Source: Distichodus sexfasciatus (taxonomy: Eukaryota > Chordata > Actinopteri > Characiformes > Distichodontidae). From it: 64,000 nt of DNA. Positions 1-11,229 of the stretch are shown one piece after another. The translations under genes and the position numbers were made by a program. How positions within the stretch are numbered: the stretch's first letter is position 1; every line of letters starts with the position of its first letter. The DNA is taken from assembly GCA_032718565.1 (NCBI GenBank), contig JAVGVS010000163.1, positions 97,501 through 161,500 on the forward strand, read 5' to 3'. The notes under the pieces were generated by a model. That model was given only the letters and a program-made list of their open reading frames with translations, did no database searches and had not been told where the DNA came from.

Positions 1-162
1 AAGATATCGAACGTGGGAGAGATAGGATGCAGACGGCTATGTCAGCTGGACCGTCTGGCTGTCTTGGAATAGAAAGCGTCCCTGTGTGTTGGCGGTAGCC
101 GTTCGACATATGGTTTGGTTTTAATGAATTAATGAATAGCTATTGAGGTGACGTCAACAGAT

Positions 163-212
163 GTTTACATTTACGCCATTTAGCAGACGCTCTTTTCCAA
201 AAATGACTTCCG
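163..212 (+). repeat. SINE tail fragment (GCATTTAGCAGACGCTC type)
   Basis: About 50 bp match a tail motif shared by many teleost SINEs (a 'ccatttagcagacgctctt' core followed by a degenerate 'gacttccg'). Related pieces occur at 2899-2945, 56917-56955 and, on the minus strand, at 60670-60715. Only the tail is present, so this is an old fragment. Confidence 0.5.
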
Positions 213-242
213 CTTTATTATTAGTGAGTGAGTTATTTTAAG

Positions 243-473
243 TGAGTGATTATTTGTCATTGTGAACACAGCACAGCACACAGTGCACCACAGCCAAATG
301 TGACCTCTGCATTTAACCCATCCGTGAAGGAGCAGTGGGCAGCTGACAAGCGCCCAGTGCTTTGCTCATAAGTACCTCAGTGGTAACTTTACCGGCCCTG
401 GATTGGAACCTGCGACCTTCTGATCATGGGTCGAACACCCTGCCGTTACGCGACCAACTGCCCGTTACGTTAC
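243..473 (-). mobile_element. tRNA-derived SINE, minus strand
   Basis: Read on the minus strand, the element starts with a tRNA-like head. Its A-box-like part is 'tggtcgcgtaacgg' and its B-box-like part is 'ggttccaatcc'. A body follows ('ctgcccactgctccttcacgg', 'tgcagaggtcacatttgg'), then a tail ending in 'gacaaataatcactc'. The same body and tail recur at 1545-1790, 10462-10688, 19748-19990 and 25050-25215, so this is one SINE family. Copies are clearly diverged from each other. The family name is not known to me. Confidence 0.75.
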
Positions 474-529
474 TAGGGCATTAGGAGCGTTGTAATCAAT
501 AACATAATCTGCATCAACACATTGGCAGA

Positions 530-830
530 CCATAATCGATTATATCGGGGGTTTTCAACCACTGGTCCGCTGCCCCCTAGTGGCATTGCAGTTGGTCCGT
601 GGCATGCAATCCAATCTCCCTACTGAAATCACTTAAAAGAGAAAAAAGTATTTAATTTAGTTTGTTTTTCAAAATATTTGGGCATCTTTATAAATAATGA
701 AAAATACTTCTGCCCCCGCTGTTTAGTCTGAGTGGTGGTCCCTGTGACACAAGCAGTTGAAATCCTCTGGATTATATCATAACGACATTGCTTGGTGATT
801 TTCTAACGGGCACAGTAGCCCAGGTAGAAA
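530..830. mobile_element. MITE-like DNA transposon, copy 1
   Basis: The segment has 'ggggttttcaaccactggtc' on the left and an inverted counterpart ('ggtggtccctg...agttgaaatcc') near 735-770, with 'gctgccccctag' inside. A second copy with the same layout and the same following sequence ('ttgcttggtgattttc') is at 19110-19560. The ends resemble hAT-type MITEs, but no clean target-site duplication is visible. Confidence 0.55.
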
Positions 831-1333
831 CACCTGGTAGTTTGAAATACCCGTCTTTTTAAAGAGAGAAAAATACATTCTCGTAAAGATGTTGGAAAAA
901 GTAACAAATAAGTGCTTTTCCAAAAATACACCCGCTGCCCTTGTCTTGTAGGGCACGGAGGACGTCGAGTTGAAAAAAAAGGCACGTTCATATGTGGAAG
1001 TCATGCAGACATTGTTGATCCTACCGAGCTATAGGATAAATGGACCATGTCACATGTGGAGTAGTGTTCATTTCCCAATGACATTGCAATGTCAGACGTT
1101 GATTCTTTACAGTTCAATAAAGGCTCAATTTGTGGCCGCTCTCGTGCGAACATATTGGACTTTACGTGTAATTTCCGTAATTATTTAGCTATTGTGCACA
1201 AATACAAAAAGCATGCAATTCTGGAATCTGCACGATGTGTACATTATCCACCCGCTGTTAGATCCGTTCAGCTTTTTATACAGGTCTGTTACTATTTATG
1301 GTATGTTCACTACATATGAGCAGATCATACATT
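831..1333. other. Intergenic, nothing assigned
   Basis: No coding potential, RNA gene or recognisable repeat. A 12-13 bp string 'attctggaatct' with related flanks occurs at about 1219 and again at about 1878, on either side of the MITE and SINE between them. This may be a trace of an older element. Confidence 0.4.
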
Positions 1334-1517
1334 CCCTCCAGGATTGCGCGGGGCCTTTTTTGAGATCGTCGCAGCCAAAAATGCGAAAACGACAGCTTGG
1401 TCAAAAATTGTGGAATAGTTGTGGAAATTGGTCAAGGTCAAGGTTGCGATGAATTTGCGGGGAATGGCTGGATTCGCGTTAATAGTTGCGATCGCAGCAT
1501 CGTGAAATCCTGGAGGG
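1334..1517. mobile_element. MITE with CCCTCCAGGATT termini
   Basis: The terminal inverted repeats are 'ccctccaggatt' on the left and 'aatcctggaggg' on the right. The inside is rich in 'tcgcagccaaaaatgcg' and 'ttgcggggaa' type sequence. Related elements occur at 30378-30827 (both ends present), 37118-37205 (left end) and 59899-60050 (right end). In better copies the end reads CAGTCCCTCCAG, as in hAT-superfamily elements. Non-coding and non-autonomous. Confidence 0.65.
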
Positions 1518-1544
1518 GTATCATATATAATATATATGATACAC

Positions 1545-1790
1545 GGCAGTTGGTGGCGTAACGGTTGGGCGTTCACCCCGTGTTTAGAAGGTCGTCGGTG
1601 CGATTCCTGCACCGGCAGGTACTCACGAGCAAGGTACCGTCCCCAAGCACTGCTCCCCGGGCACTGCCCTTGTTAGCTGCCCAATGCTCCTTCACCGATG
1701 GGTCAAATGCAGAGGTCACATTTGGTTGTGGTGCACCATGCTGTGGTGTGTTCACAAGGACAAATAAACACACTTTTTCACATTGGAAGT
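1545..1790 (+). mobile_element. tRNA-derived SINE, plus strand
   Basis: This is a fairly complete copy of the SINE family seen at 243-473. The tRNA-like head is 'ggtggcgtaacggttgggcg', with a B-box-like 'cggtgcgattcc'. It is followed by the shared body ('aagcactgctccccgggc', 'gctgcccaatgctccttcac') and tail ('gcagaggtcacatttggt', 'gtggtgtgttcacaaggac'). It lies just right of a MITE, with a short AT-rich stretch between them. Confidence 0.75.
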
Positions 1791-2194
1791 GCCAATGAGC
1801 AATCACCTTAATAATAATTTCTCAGATTAATAACTCAATATCTAAATATTGTGGTCTTTATTCTTCCAACGTAGAGAATTCTGGAATCTACATGATGTAT
1901 GTTCTGACCACTGGGACACGTAGTAAAAACTAGCAATGATTATCTTTACGATTTGTTGCAAGTCATACGTTGCTATCTGGAGACCAGAGATCCTTTAAAT
2001 ACAGCACGTCTATAAAGACTGCGGACGAGTCACAAGCCTTTTAGTCAGAGCAAAGTAATACGCTGTAATCTATTACCCCTTCACCACAGATTTACTATTT
2101 TGCGCTCCTCTGACCCATCTGATGACCCTTGATGTTGGAGTCAAATACCCCAGCAGGTCTTAAAATTCACCCTCTCAAATAAATCCCGGGGCTG
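1791..2194. other. Intergenic, nothing assigned
   Basis: AT-rich unique sequence with no reading frame of note and no repeat that I recognise. Confidence 0.4.
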
Positions 2195-2585
2195 GATAAA
2201 AGACCTCATCGCACTATTGATAGTAGTATTGATTAATGAGAGCCTAATTAGCAGCAGTTGAAGAGCGTAATTGAAAACACACCCCCTGCCCTTTCGCTGC
2301 TAGGGCTGCAGGATAGAGTCCTGCTAGGGGTTAATCACGATCTGAGTTAATGATTGAAAGCAGCCATACACTAATAAATCTTGGCTGTGTGGCTGGAGGG
2401 TTTTATTTGCCTCGTGGTTTAGCTCATTTTCCTCTTGGATGCTTTGACGCTGCCTTCTAATGAACTTTCCCTCATTTTTGGGCTGAGATTTATTAATGGC
2501 AGTACGTCTAAGCAGACACACCTCCTGTTTGCCGCTTAATTAAAAGTGCAGCTTAAAATGTGCAAGTGTGTATCAAATAAGAGGG
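2195..2585. other. Candidate conserved non-coding element
   Basis: This stretch is free of repeats and microsatellites and dense in homeodomain-type cores, for example 'gattaatgag', 'cctaattagc', 'cgcttaattaaaag' and 'tttattaatggc'. There is no coding potential. That makes it a plausible long-range enhancer for a neighbouring developmental gene. The call rests on sequence texture only; no alignment was possible. Confidence 0.3.
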
Positions 2586-3120
2586 ATCTCGGGTTAACCG
2601 CGTGATGTGGTTTCTTTTATATTTAGTACGTAAAACGAACAGTGAAATTTGGTTAGAATTTGTCCAAGTCCAACACCAAACCAGGAAAAGGTTTAGTTTG
2701 CAGATTATGTATCAGACATTCTTATTCAGAGTGACTGCCAGTTCCTAATTACAGGGACCGTCTTACTGGAGCAACTTGGGCTTAAAGATCGTTCTTAGGG
2801 ACCCAAATTGTGGTTTTTATACTTTTGTGGGATTCTAACTCCCCAGTCTTAAGGTCTTGGAGTCACAGACCAATACCAACATCTCACTTTGACCTTTATA
2901 TTTACGTTTACGGCATTTAGCTGACGCTCTGATCCGGACAGCGTTCTAGTCAAGACCACCTAAACCGAGACCAAGACTCTGAAAGGCCGAGACCGAGATG
3001 AGACAGAGACCAGGGTGGGGTAGAAAGTATAAAGTGAAATGACACAGGATAAGAATTTAAGATATGAACAGAAATTTGTGACTTAGTAGTATAACTTCTT
3101 TTTGTTATGTCAGCTTTTAT
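2586..3120. repeat. Unique DNA with two repeat fragments
   Basis: Position 2899-2945 is a diverged SINE-tail fragment ('acggcatttagctgacgctc'). Position 2946-3015 is a run of the degenerate repeat 'gaccgagaccaagactc', related to the segment at about 16570-16735. The rest is unassigned. Confidence 0.45.
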
Positions 3121-3124
3121 ATTT

Positions 3125-3738
3125 GTGACTCAGCATGGCAAAACCAGTCGCTTGTCGCAAATTTTCAGAATTGAGTTATGTTTTCATGAAAGGGCATAAA
3201 TCAAGCTTCAAAACGATACCTATATGGAATGAATGGGACGACATATGACTGAGATATCAACATTCAAAGGAGTCGGGTTTCTCCTGTCACGCCAAGTGAG
3301 AAACGGAGAAATCTGCCTTTGAAGTTGACTATCGCCGTAGCACTCACAGACGCTTGGTGCGGTTGCGGCTACGTTTGCATTTACGGTAGCCTACGCTGCA
3401 TTCACAGCCACACGGATAGCCTACCTGCGTTAGGTTAACTGAACTCGGGAGACGAAGATGGATTCCGGAGAAATATCTTCACGCTAGTCAACCAGTGGAT
3501 TTACCGTAAATATTGGAGTAGAGCGGTCAAAACAGAAACTTTTAACATTCTGCTGGAATTGAATTCCTCACCTCAAGAAAGTCACGTTTTTAGGATGGAA
3601 AGGGTAAGTTTTTCAACAGTACAGTATACACCTTCCACTTTTTCAAAACACTAAAAACAAAAAGTCCAAAATTTTACCCCACGCTTTTCTCAGAAACCTC
3701 CGTTGCGACAAGCGACTGGTTTTGCTGTGGAGGGTCAC
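3125..3738. mobile_element. GTGACCCTCCAC-ended transposon, copy 1
   Basis: A 614-bp non-autonomous DNA transposon with imperfect inverted ends ('gtgactcagcatggcaaaac' and 'gttttgctgtggagggtcac'). It is flanked by a perfect 4-bp duplication ATTT at 3121-3124 and 3739-3742. It carries the same interior as copies at 13272-13916, 29533-30177 and 33506-34132, but lacks about 31 bp before 'acagtacagtata' and a piece near the right end. It has no credible reading frame. The superfamily is undetermined. Confidence 0.85.
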
Positions 3739-3742
3739 ATTT

Positions 3743-5351
3743 TAGTTTGATTGTTTATACCAAATTAAACAAAATCTGAATGAACGGATCCTGGGAAACA
3801 AGCTTTTATGTCATAACATTTATACATGAAGCCGCTGATGCAGTAAATTGATGTAGTAAAGGTTTGTATTATGTTATTTAACCATATTGTATTTATAGAT
3901 ATTTTAAAGAGCAACAGTTAACACTAACTAAACAAAAATTACTGTGAAAATATGTCTCTTAATGTTCTTCAGTGCTGTATATAGCAACTCACAATGATAT
4001 GCTTAGAAAGTAAAGTGGAAAGCAGTAGCTCGGAGCCTGGCTACATGTCTGATGTGGGTGGGAAGCGCATCAACTCTCTGCATTACATAGTGTATATCAG
4101 AGAGACGCAGCATGCTGAGGCACAACCCTGCCGTCACTTACGATCAAAGAGCAAGACAGCTGTCAGGTAGCCACCTTCAAATGCATCTAACATAATTACC
4201 TCAAGTGCAGCGCGTACGACCCGCCTCGGACAACAGCCACTGTGTTGTCTGCCGGCCGGAGCCTTGAATAGTCAACAAAAGATGAGCATGAAACAATATG
4301 CTTTTTCTTCCGTGTTTTCCGCTGAAGAAAATTGTCCTGATTTTCGGTCTCAAGGCCTCGGTCCCGAAATGACTTCATTGTGCGAAAATGGCTTTATTTT
4401 GTGGCGCCCAGTCTTCATCTGATGGTATTTTTGTGCGCTTTGAAGAGCGTCAAGATTCATATATACAGAAATAATAGCAAATGACGCCACTTTTCTTTCA
4501 TTTTCGAGGGTGCAAGTGAAATTAGATCAAGAGCCGCACATCCGTCCCGAGCCACCGGATGAACTCGGTGGTGCTGGCAAAAAAAAAAAAATCATCAATA
4601 TTTTTGCTTATGATATTACATTTGCTCAATTTTTTCTTTTTCTGTTCTCACTCCCATTTCTTGAAGAGTATTTGCAAATAATTTCAGTCATGGGTTCTTG
4701 AGTAAATGATCCTGTTTTGTGATGTCGAGGACCAAAATAATTGCGTTCTTTTTCGCTTATTTCTCAGAGTTTTCCAGAGTTTAGTTTTGCTTCAGTGGTT
4801 TACAGAAGATCTATAAGCATAAACTTGTAGACCTTTAGTCAGAAGTTTGTTCATCCAGTCTTCAGCATACACACGTCTGCCCACAAGGGCAATAGTGAAC
4901 TGTTTGCCCGCACTGCTGTAAAATATTTAGGCCAGCGCCATGGCAGCACCGATTACTGTATCAACATTCGCATGATAACAAACGGTAAATGCGCATTTCT
5001 GCCACAGGTTTGAAGTGACAAGCTGGCATATTGCTCCCCCAAGCTCCTGCTAGGAGAGGAAAGGTAGAGATAAGCTGGCTAGCAGCCACCTCCCCAAAAG
5101 GTCCGTAGAGATGGTGCGCCCGGCTGAGGTGTCGCAAGCAGGTGGAACGGGAAGGTCCCAGACGCGTTTAAACTCTTCCTTTCACTGTTTGTAGGAGTCG
5201 GTGGAATTAGTATAGGATGGGTTTTTCCTCCTCCATGATTGATAAAAATTGGGATTGTGACTAAATGTAATTTTTTGGAAGTATATACATGTTAGAGTAA
5301 GACTGCCCTCTACTGTACCTCCAGCAAGCCTTTCACGTCAAACAGATGAGT
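3743..5351. other. Intergenic, nothing assigned
   Basis: No gene or recognisable repeat was found beyond an A12 run near 4580. Open frames here are short and look random. Older transposon remains are possible. Confidence 0.4.
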
Positions 5352-5382
5352 GAGACAGAGACAGAGAGAGAGAGAGAGAGAG
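5352..5382. repeat. (GA)n microsatellite
   Basis: A short interrupted GA run ('gagacagagacagagagag...'). Confidence 0.85.
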
Positions 5383-5935
5383 GACTGTAGGAACTGAGCC
5401 AGATATACTGAGAAAACACAGTAGTACCGATGAAAATGCAATTTCTCGATTTTGTAGGTCAGAAATTTGGATCCGACATTTCTTAAGCTTCACAATTTAA
5501 CATGACACGGCTTTATTTAATTAGCCGATGTTTTAAACGCGCTCGTCTCCCTTCACAGCGTTCAAGCTAAACACTCAATTTGACGCAATTTGGAAAACAT
5601 AACAAAGCTCGTCACATGTCACACTCTGTAATTATAGCTGCGTATTACTGATTACATGTTTAGTCAGTTTGAATGATTGGTTTTGGAATTTTGAAATTTG
5701 CAAACAGAAGCTCTGAAAAGCACCTTTCCTGCACATGAATTTTACATTGCATTTTACTTTATTCATATGTCATTCTAGTGTTAGAGGTGGAACTTTTTGG
5801 TTTCAAGCGAAAGAGTAAAAACTATAATAAACAGAATTTAGCTGTGATGCACTCTATCAGAATAAATCCCCCCTCAAAAAACTCCTGGAAGCAAAATATT
5901 GTCTTACTGTAAGTGAATTCTCTTAGATTTCTTTT
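5383..5935. other. Intergenic, nothing assigned
   Basis: AT-rich unique sequence without a recognisable feature. Confidence 0.4.
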
Positions 5936-6161
5936 CATTTTTTTATTTTTTAAGTCCCGCCACCACCCCCCCTCTTCGGAGGACAACTTTATTTTTAATT
6001 ACAAGTTTCATTGAGCAAATTCTAAATATGCATGCCCTGATGCATCTTGAAAAAGAAGGGGATTGAAGGGGAAAAACAGAAACTCAAACAAACAATACAA
6101 AACAAAACAACAAACAAAACAAAAGAAAGAACAAAGGAGAGGGAAGAACAAAAGGGGCGAA

Positions 6162-6200
<39 letters not shown>

Positions 6201-6282
6201 TAGAAGAAGGAGAACAAAAACGGAAGGGTAATCAAAAACCCCAACATCAATAGGAATAACAACAAAAAAACAAACAAAAAAC

Positions 6283-6317
<35 letters not shown>

Positions 6318-6400
6318 TATATATATACATACATATATATATATATATGATATATATATATATATCATATATATATATATATGTGTATAATAGGGTTAGA
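5936..6400. repeat. Low-complexity block: A-rich, (TAA)n, (TA)n
   Basis: An A-rich tract with AAAC and AAAG variants (about 6070-6140) is followed by (TAA)n at 6164-6201 and 6283-6316 and a (TA)n tract at 6318-6382. The TA tract contains a self-complementary centre ('tgatatatatatatatatca') able to extrude as a cruciform. Confidence 0.85.
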
Positions 6401-8101
6401 TTTTAGTAATATTTAATAATAGGTCTTAGATTTTTTTGTGTGTGCTTGCAGCAAGATATACATGCATATGAATTACATTTTTAGCAACAATCAACAACAA
6501 ATTGGGGGCAAGTGGCAAGTAAATCAATCAAATTTGATAAATGAATGAATGAACAAAAGATGGATCCTTAAATTCATGCCTTTCCTGCATACGTTGGAGA
6601 GCAAAGGAGCTAAAATATTTCAAGCCGTGCAAATAAGCTGTGTTCATATACAAGGAGACATCTGAACGACGAGAAGGGCGATTAAAGTTCGACTATTCAA
6701 TAAGAAGTATTGTCTAAGATGGATACAGAATGGCCCAAGTAACTGCGTGAATCATATTTTACCAATTATATATTTCCAACAGCCCTGTAAAGAGCCATCA
6801 TTAACCCCTCTTTTCTGTGCTTCCATTTGTTAGATTAAAAAGTGACAGTCATTGTGTAAAACAATTTGAGGGAAATATAGAGTTCTTTCAGAATTAGCAC
6901 AAAGACACGACTCTGGAATCTTCTCAACTCTTAGAGACTGCACACAGTTCGTCAAGAAGTTAAAGAATTCGAGCTCAACGCGGTCAACTTCAAAACCAGG
7001 AAAAACGGTTAAATCACACGTAACACAGTTTTAACACCAGTCCTCCTTCCTCCTCCTCCAAAAAGCAGCAAAAAGGTAGATATTGTTGCTTTCTAAGTGT
7101 AGTTCATGTGTTTCCCCTGAGACCACCTCTCCAGGTCCACCAGATCTTGTCAAATGATGGAGGGTGAGGTCTGGGTCAGTGCTCGAACAAAGGAATGCCA
7201 TCCCCAAACCTCTAATGCTTGACCACAGCCCACCCTAGTGCACTTTGTAAGGCTATGGAGACCAGTGGGCTGAGCGGAGAGCCTTTTGGAAAAGGCCAGA
7301 TCAAACCGTGTCACAGCCGTCACAGGCGTGTCGTGGTGCCACTCAGGGGGAGGTGAGCAAGTTGCCAAGTTTGAACAGCAGAAATAATAGGTAATAATAG
7401 TAGAAACCAGGGACGAGAATAACACACTCAGCGGACACTGTACAAGAAGCTTAAGCAAAAGGCCAACTCCCCACATCATCATCGTGTGAGTTCACGAAGC
7501 CACCGAATTCGACGAGATTTGAGGGACCGCGGGCCTCTACGCATATCTCTAACCGTCATGGACCACACTCGTCTTTTTCATCCTTTTTTTCCTGTCATTT
7601 ATTTTTCCCATTCTTTTTCTCCCATTAAGAATACATGGGATTTGAGACTCGAAAGCTTTCCCTCGCCTGTTATCACACAACACGATTCGTCAACGTGGTT
7701 CTTATGCCACCCTCAGACTACCTCAGATCACTGAACGCACATCTCAATCTGTTTCCACTCGTACTCGTCTTTTTCTTGCTGTTATCATCCCTCGTTCTTT
7801 CTCCTTTCACCTCAATGCATTTATTCAAAGTCTTTCTACCAGTTTTCATGTCACAGCGACAAAACCTGAGTAGTCACATTGGCATCTTCTTGCCAAAATA
7901 CATCTCTAGTTTTCTTTGCTTTTGTAAATGATTATGAGGAGTTGTTTTTGCGTAGGTTCTCGCTCTTCCACTGGCACTGAGATTGGTGCAATCGGCCAAA
8001 CTGTTTAAGACCCGGTTTAAGACTTCGAGACAGTCCTTTCTGGAGTGTATTTTAGCACATTGATCATATCACGTTTTTATTATAATTTATTTTATTATAT
8101 A
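6401..8101. other. Intergenic, nothing assigned
   Basis: There is no gene that I can defend. A 110-codon open frame on the minus strand at 7150-7482 has no recognisable domain and no support. Position 7560-7930 is pyrimidine-rich. Old LINE or LTR remains may be hidden here but none has a diagnostic motif. Confidence 0.4.
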
Positions 8102-8180
8102 TTGGGCTGGTTTCTTGCTCATGGACTAAGTTGTAGTACCAAAGGAGAATTACTATTGAAATTAGAAGCTCTTCCATAAT
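8102..8180. mobile_element. GGGCTGGTTTC foldback MITE, left part
   Basis: 'gggctggtttcttgctcatg' and 'gactaagttgtagtaccaa' match the left half of the 120-bp foldback element found intact at 8921-9043 and 35448-35575. The right arm is missing or too diverged to see. Confidence 0.55.
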
Positions 8181-8228
8181 CTAAAAGTGTTGCTTTCAAT
8201 TCCAGCATTCCAAAATGATGAGTAATGA

Positions 8229-8385
8229 ATGGGCAACGGCGACGCAGTGGCATGCAGTATAGTTCATTGGTGACTCTAAACTGCCCAGGTTGGTCCCCGC
8301 CTTGCGCCTGTAAGTTCCCGGGAAAGGCTCCAGTCCCCGCGACCCTGGTTGGGATTAAGCAGTTCGGATAATGAATGATGAGTTA
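8229..8385 (+). repeat. Teleost interspersed repeat 3' end (GGTGACTCTAAA type)
   Basis: The order 'ggtgactctaaactgccc', 'aaaggctccagtccccgcga', then 'ggataatgaatgatga' is the familiar 3' end of an abundant fish repeat that usually ends in (GAAT)n. A shorter minus-strand piece lies at 27600-27716 with its (ATTC)n run. Heavily diverged. Confidence 0.55.
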
Positions 8386-8412
8386 TGAGCAGTCTATTAG
8401 GTATCAATATTA

Positions 8413-8920
8413 AACATTAAGTGTGTCACACGCACTCCGCTCCGCGGCCGGTAGTTGCATTGGGACGCGGCTGGTCGCGGTTCAAAGGATATTTAAGGAG
8501 GCATTTCCTCGCAGTGAATCGCTCTGCCATTGAGTCGACCTGGCCCTTTCCGATTCATTTCGGCTTACTGTGAGTAATTTTGGTTCATCTCTTTGTTAGA
8601 GTGTGTGTTGCTAGAACTAGGATTATTTGTGGTAACCCTAACTCTTTGTGTAGAGAGTTCTTAGATCAACTCGCATGGCCGTCCTACCTACTCGCGCTCT
8701 CAGCCGCGTTTGGGCTAACCACCACGCTACAAGGGCTAACGGCTAACGAGTAGCAATTCGCTACATCCTAACCAGATCACTGGCGAATTGTGAAAGTTGG
8801 CGTTCGGTTCATATCCTAACCAGATCACTGTCCGAATCGTGAGCATTCCTACGGCCGCTGTAGGTTTGTAAGCGTCTGTCTGTTCTCATCAAATCCTCAC
8901 CAGATCCCTGACAAAGTGCT
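8413..8920 (+). mobile_element. LTR-like or LINE 5'-UTR-like segment
   Basis: A GC-rich, CpG-rich stretch with a TATA-like 'atatttaagg' near 8490 and, further on, a motif repeated three times ('atcctaaccagatcactg' near 8766 and 8815, and a diverged 'atcctcaccagatccctg' near 8893). Tandem repeats after a TATA box are typical of retroelement promoters. No second LTR, primer-binding site or coding part is visible, so it may be a solo LTR or a LINE 5' leader. Confidence 0.35.
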
Positions 8921-9043
8921 GGTTTCATGAACATGGATTAAGCATAGTCTTGGACTAAATTGCAGGTACAAGGGAGATTCACCACTGAAACTCAAAGATG
9001 GACTAGGCTTAGGCTTAATCATTTTCCAGGAAACTGGCCGTTT
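8921..9043. mobile_element. Foldback MITE, complete
   Basis: About 120 bp with two self-complementary arms: 'ctggtttcatgaacatgg' and 'ttccaggaaactggcc' at the ends, with 'aagcatagtcttggac' and 'gactaggcttaggcttaatc' inside. Relatives are at 8102, 12483, 35272, 35448, 42318 (partial) and 56135. Non-coding. Confidence 0.75.
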
Positions 9044-10053
9044 CAACAGCACAATCATTATTGCACATTCCATGTTTTTCCCATGCGTAATATAGCATTT
9101 TTATCATTTAAATTGTGTATTCCAGTGCGACATGGTCGTTCCATTATGTAAATTCCAAGAACCTTCCTTTTTTAGTAATAAGGGCATAGCACTCATTAGT
9201 CATAAATCTTTTACATGCAATACGTTTCATTACTTCGTGAAAGCTGGCTTCTATCGGTAAGGTTTGCAAAATCATCAGTGGCAGGGACTTTAATAATGAC
9301 CAGTAGGCGAGGTTCAGAAAGAAGAGAATTAAAGCTGGCACAACGAGTGGGACGAAGGGTGAGATGAGCAGGTGTGCAGACATGAGCAGATCAGTGAGAA
9401 ATTACAACTTATCCACCAGGCCAACCTTTGACACAAAGAAACGCAGGACCTTGGAGAACATACTGGGAATACAAACCTAACTGGCCAAACAAGGACAAAG
9501 GCAAAAAGCCTAATTAAACGGGGACAGACCCAGGTAAAACACATTAGGGAAAATGAAACAATAGTCAAGGACAGGGCTAAATGGGAGGCCACCACTACTA
9601 CTACTACAGTTCAGACTTTGACAGAAGCAATGGAACAAATGCTGTGTCACATGCAGGAATTTTATACATAAATAAATCAGCCGATGCCACTGAAACAGTC
9701 CGTATTGAAATACAAATACAGTGTGGCTCTGTCTTTCTGCTATATTATAAGATCTTGACAGCTGCCCACAAATGCACTTTCAGCGCCATTACCATTGTAA
9801 CCTGAGGTATTTCTGATGTTCCAGTAGTGACGCCTGATACCTCCCATGGCCTCTCTGCAATCTTGATTTGAAATGAGAACTCTATGCTGTCTCACAGTAA
9901 GAAACAATCCTTTTTGAAGCATCTTTTCTTGCTGTAGCAAGAAAATGTCAAATGAGTAGACGTGAACGTGTAAAAAATGTTTTCATTCTCAGTCAGAACT
10001 GAAGTTTTAGTGTATTTTATTACATTTTGTCTCCCAATTTGCAAGCTTATATG
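9044..10053. other. Intergenic, nothing assigned
   Basis: Position 9290-9590 has the look of degenerate retroelement sequence ('gagatgagcaggtgtgcaga', 'cccaggtaaaacacattagg') but no diagnostic motif. The rest is unique. No gene was found. Confidence 0.35.
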
Positions 10054-10733
10054 GGACCACTTTACAAAAAGACTTCCCTTATAAACGGAAATAAATGATT
10101 TTATAATCAGGTGGTTAATTAAGTTGTCATTAATCATTAATAAGCAGTAATAAACAAGTTATGACTTTTGTAATACATTGATGCAGGTTCACTATATGAT
10201 CCGAGTAAGAGCTTGTCAAATAGTGAGCCTGCATCATGTTCGTTGATGGCGAGATCTCTGGTAGTTGCTTAGATTCCCTGATCCATCCTGATGTTTCATG
10301 GCATTTTATCACTAATTATTGATGAGTTTCTAACATTTAGGCAAAATACAGCTGGCCAAACAGGAAGTCTGCATCTATGTCTCTGCTATAACTTATCACT
10401 GCTTATTAATAATATGCAAACTGTCTACAATCTAATTAACGATCTGATTATAAATCACGTAGGCAGTTGGCGCAGTTGGTGGTGTAACGGTAGGGTGTTC
10501 GCCCCGTGATCAGAACGTGGCAGGTTCAAGTCCAGTACCACTGAGGTACTCATGAGCACTGCTCCCCGGGCGTTTGTTAGCTGCCCACTGCTCCTTCACG
10601 GATGGGTTAAATGCAGAGGTCACGTTTGTTTGTGGTGAACTGTGTGCTGTGCTGTGGTGTGTTCACAAATGACAAATAATCACTCACTTCCACGTATAAC
10701 CCTTTATAAGGGGAGTCTTAGTGTAAAGTGGTA
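10054..10733. mobile_element. MITE with CCCTTATAAAC-type arms, split by a SINE
   Basis: The left arm (10054-10125: 'accactttac', 'cccttataaacgg', 'ataatcaggtggttaattaa') is mirrored on the right in two parts. 'ctaattaacgatctgattat' (10431-10450) comes first, then 'ataaccctttataagggg' and 'gtaaagtggt' (10695-10733), with the SINE at 10462-10688 inserted between them. Inner arms 'cattaataagcagtaat' and 'cactgcttattaata' are also complementary. Without the SINE the element would be about 450 bp. Non-coding. Confidence 0.7.
10462..10688 (+). mobile_element. tRNA-derived SINE nested in a MITE
   Basis: A near-complete copy of the local SINE family: tRNA-like head 'ggtggtgtaacggtagggtg', B-box-like 'ggcaggttcaagtcc', body 'ctgcccactgctccttcacg', tail 'gacaaataatcactc'. 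It interrupts the right arm of the surrounding MITE and is therefore the younger insertion. Confidence 0.8.
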
Positions 10734-11229
10734 CTGCTTAAAAATAGACGGTTTGGTTGAACATTGCAAGCTTGAGCTTCAAAGCAAGCTCAGCATCTTG
10801 GCTCACGTTCCCATAGTAACCCAGGTCTAGTCTGCATAACAATCAGCATTTTAATGAAATGTTGACAATGTAAAGGGACTGTGTATTTTTGTAATGTTTG
10901 CACTGTGCATCATATATTTTGGTGTTTTGCTTGGGTACAAATTTCATTTTTAAAAATTCATTTCATTTTCATGTCTAGGTTAAGCCTGAGAGTAACCATA
11001 TGTATTGCATACAATACCTCCTCTTGTCTTGAGCTGTCCCGCACTGTATTATATTTTGTTTCCAAAGAGCCAGTTTTAATACAGTCTTGAGGAATACAGA
11101 AGTATTTACATGCACATTTTCACATGTTGCAATAAATCACTACACCTACTGTCTCATTTTCCTAGCAAAATATAAAGAAATGAGACATTTGCACAATGCT
11201 GTATGTCTGTAACAAAAATATATTCCTAA
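10734..11229. other. Intergenic, nothing assigned
   Basis: AT-rich sequence with no recognisable feature. Confidence 0.4.

Noticed and set aside
7150..7482. 110-codon open frame with a hydrophobic start (minus strand)
   Set aside because: A signal-like start alone is weak evidence, and no family is recognisable in the rest.
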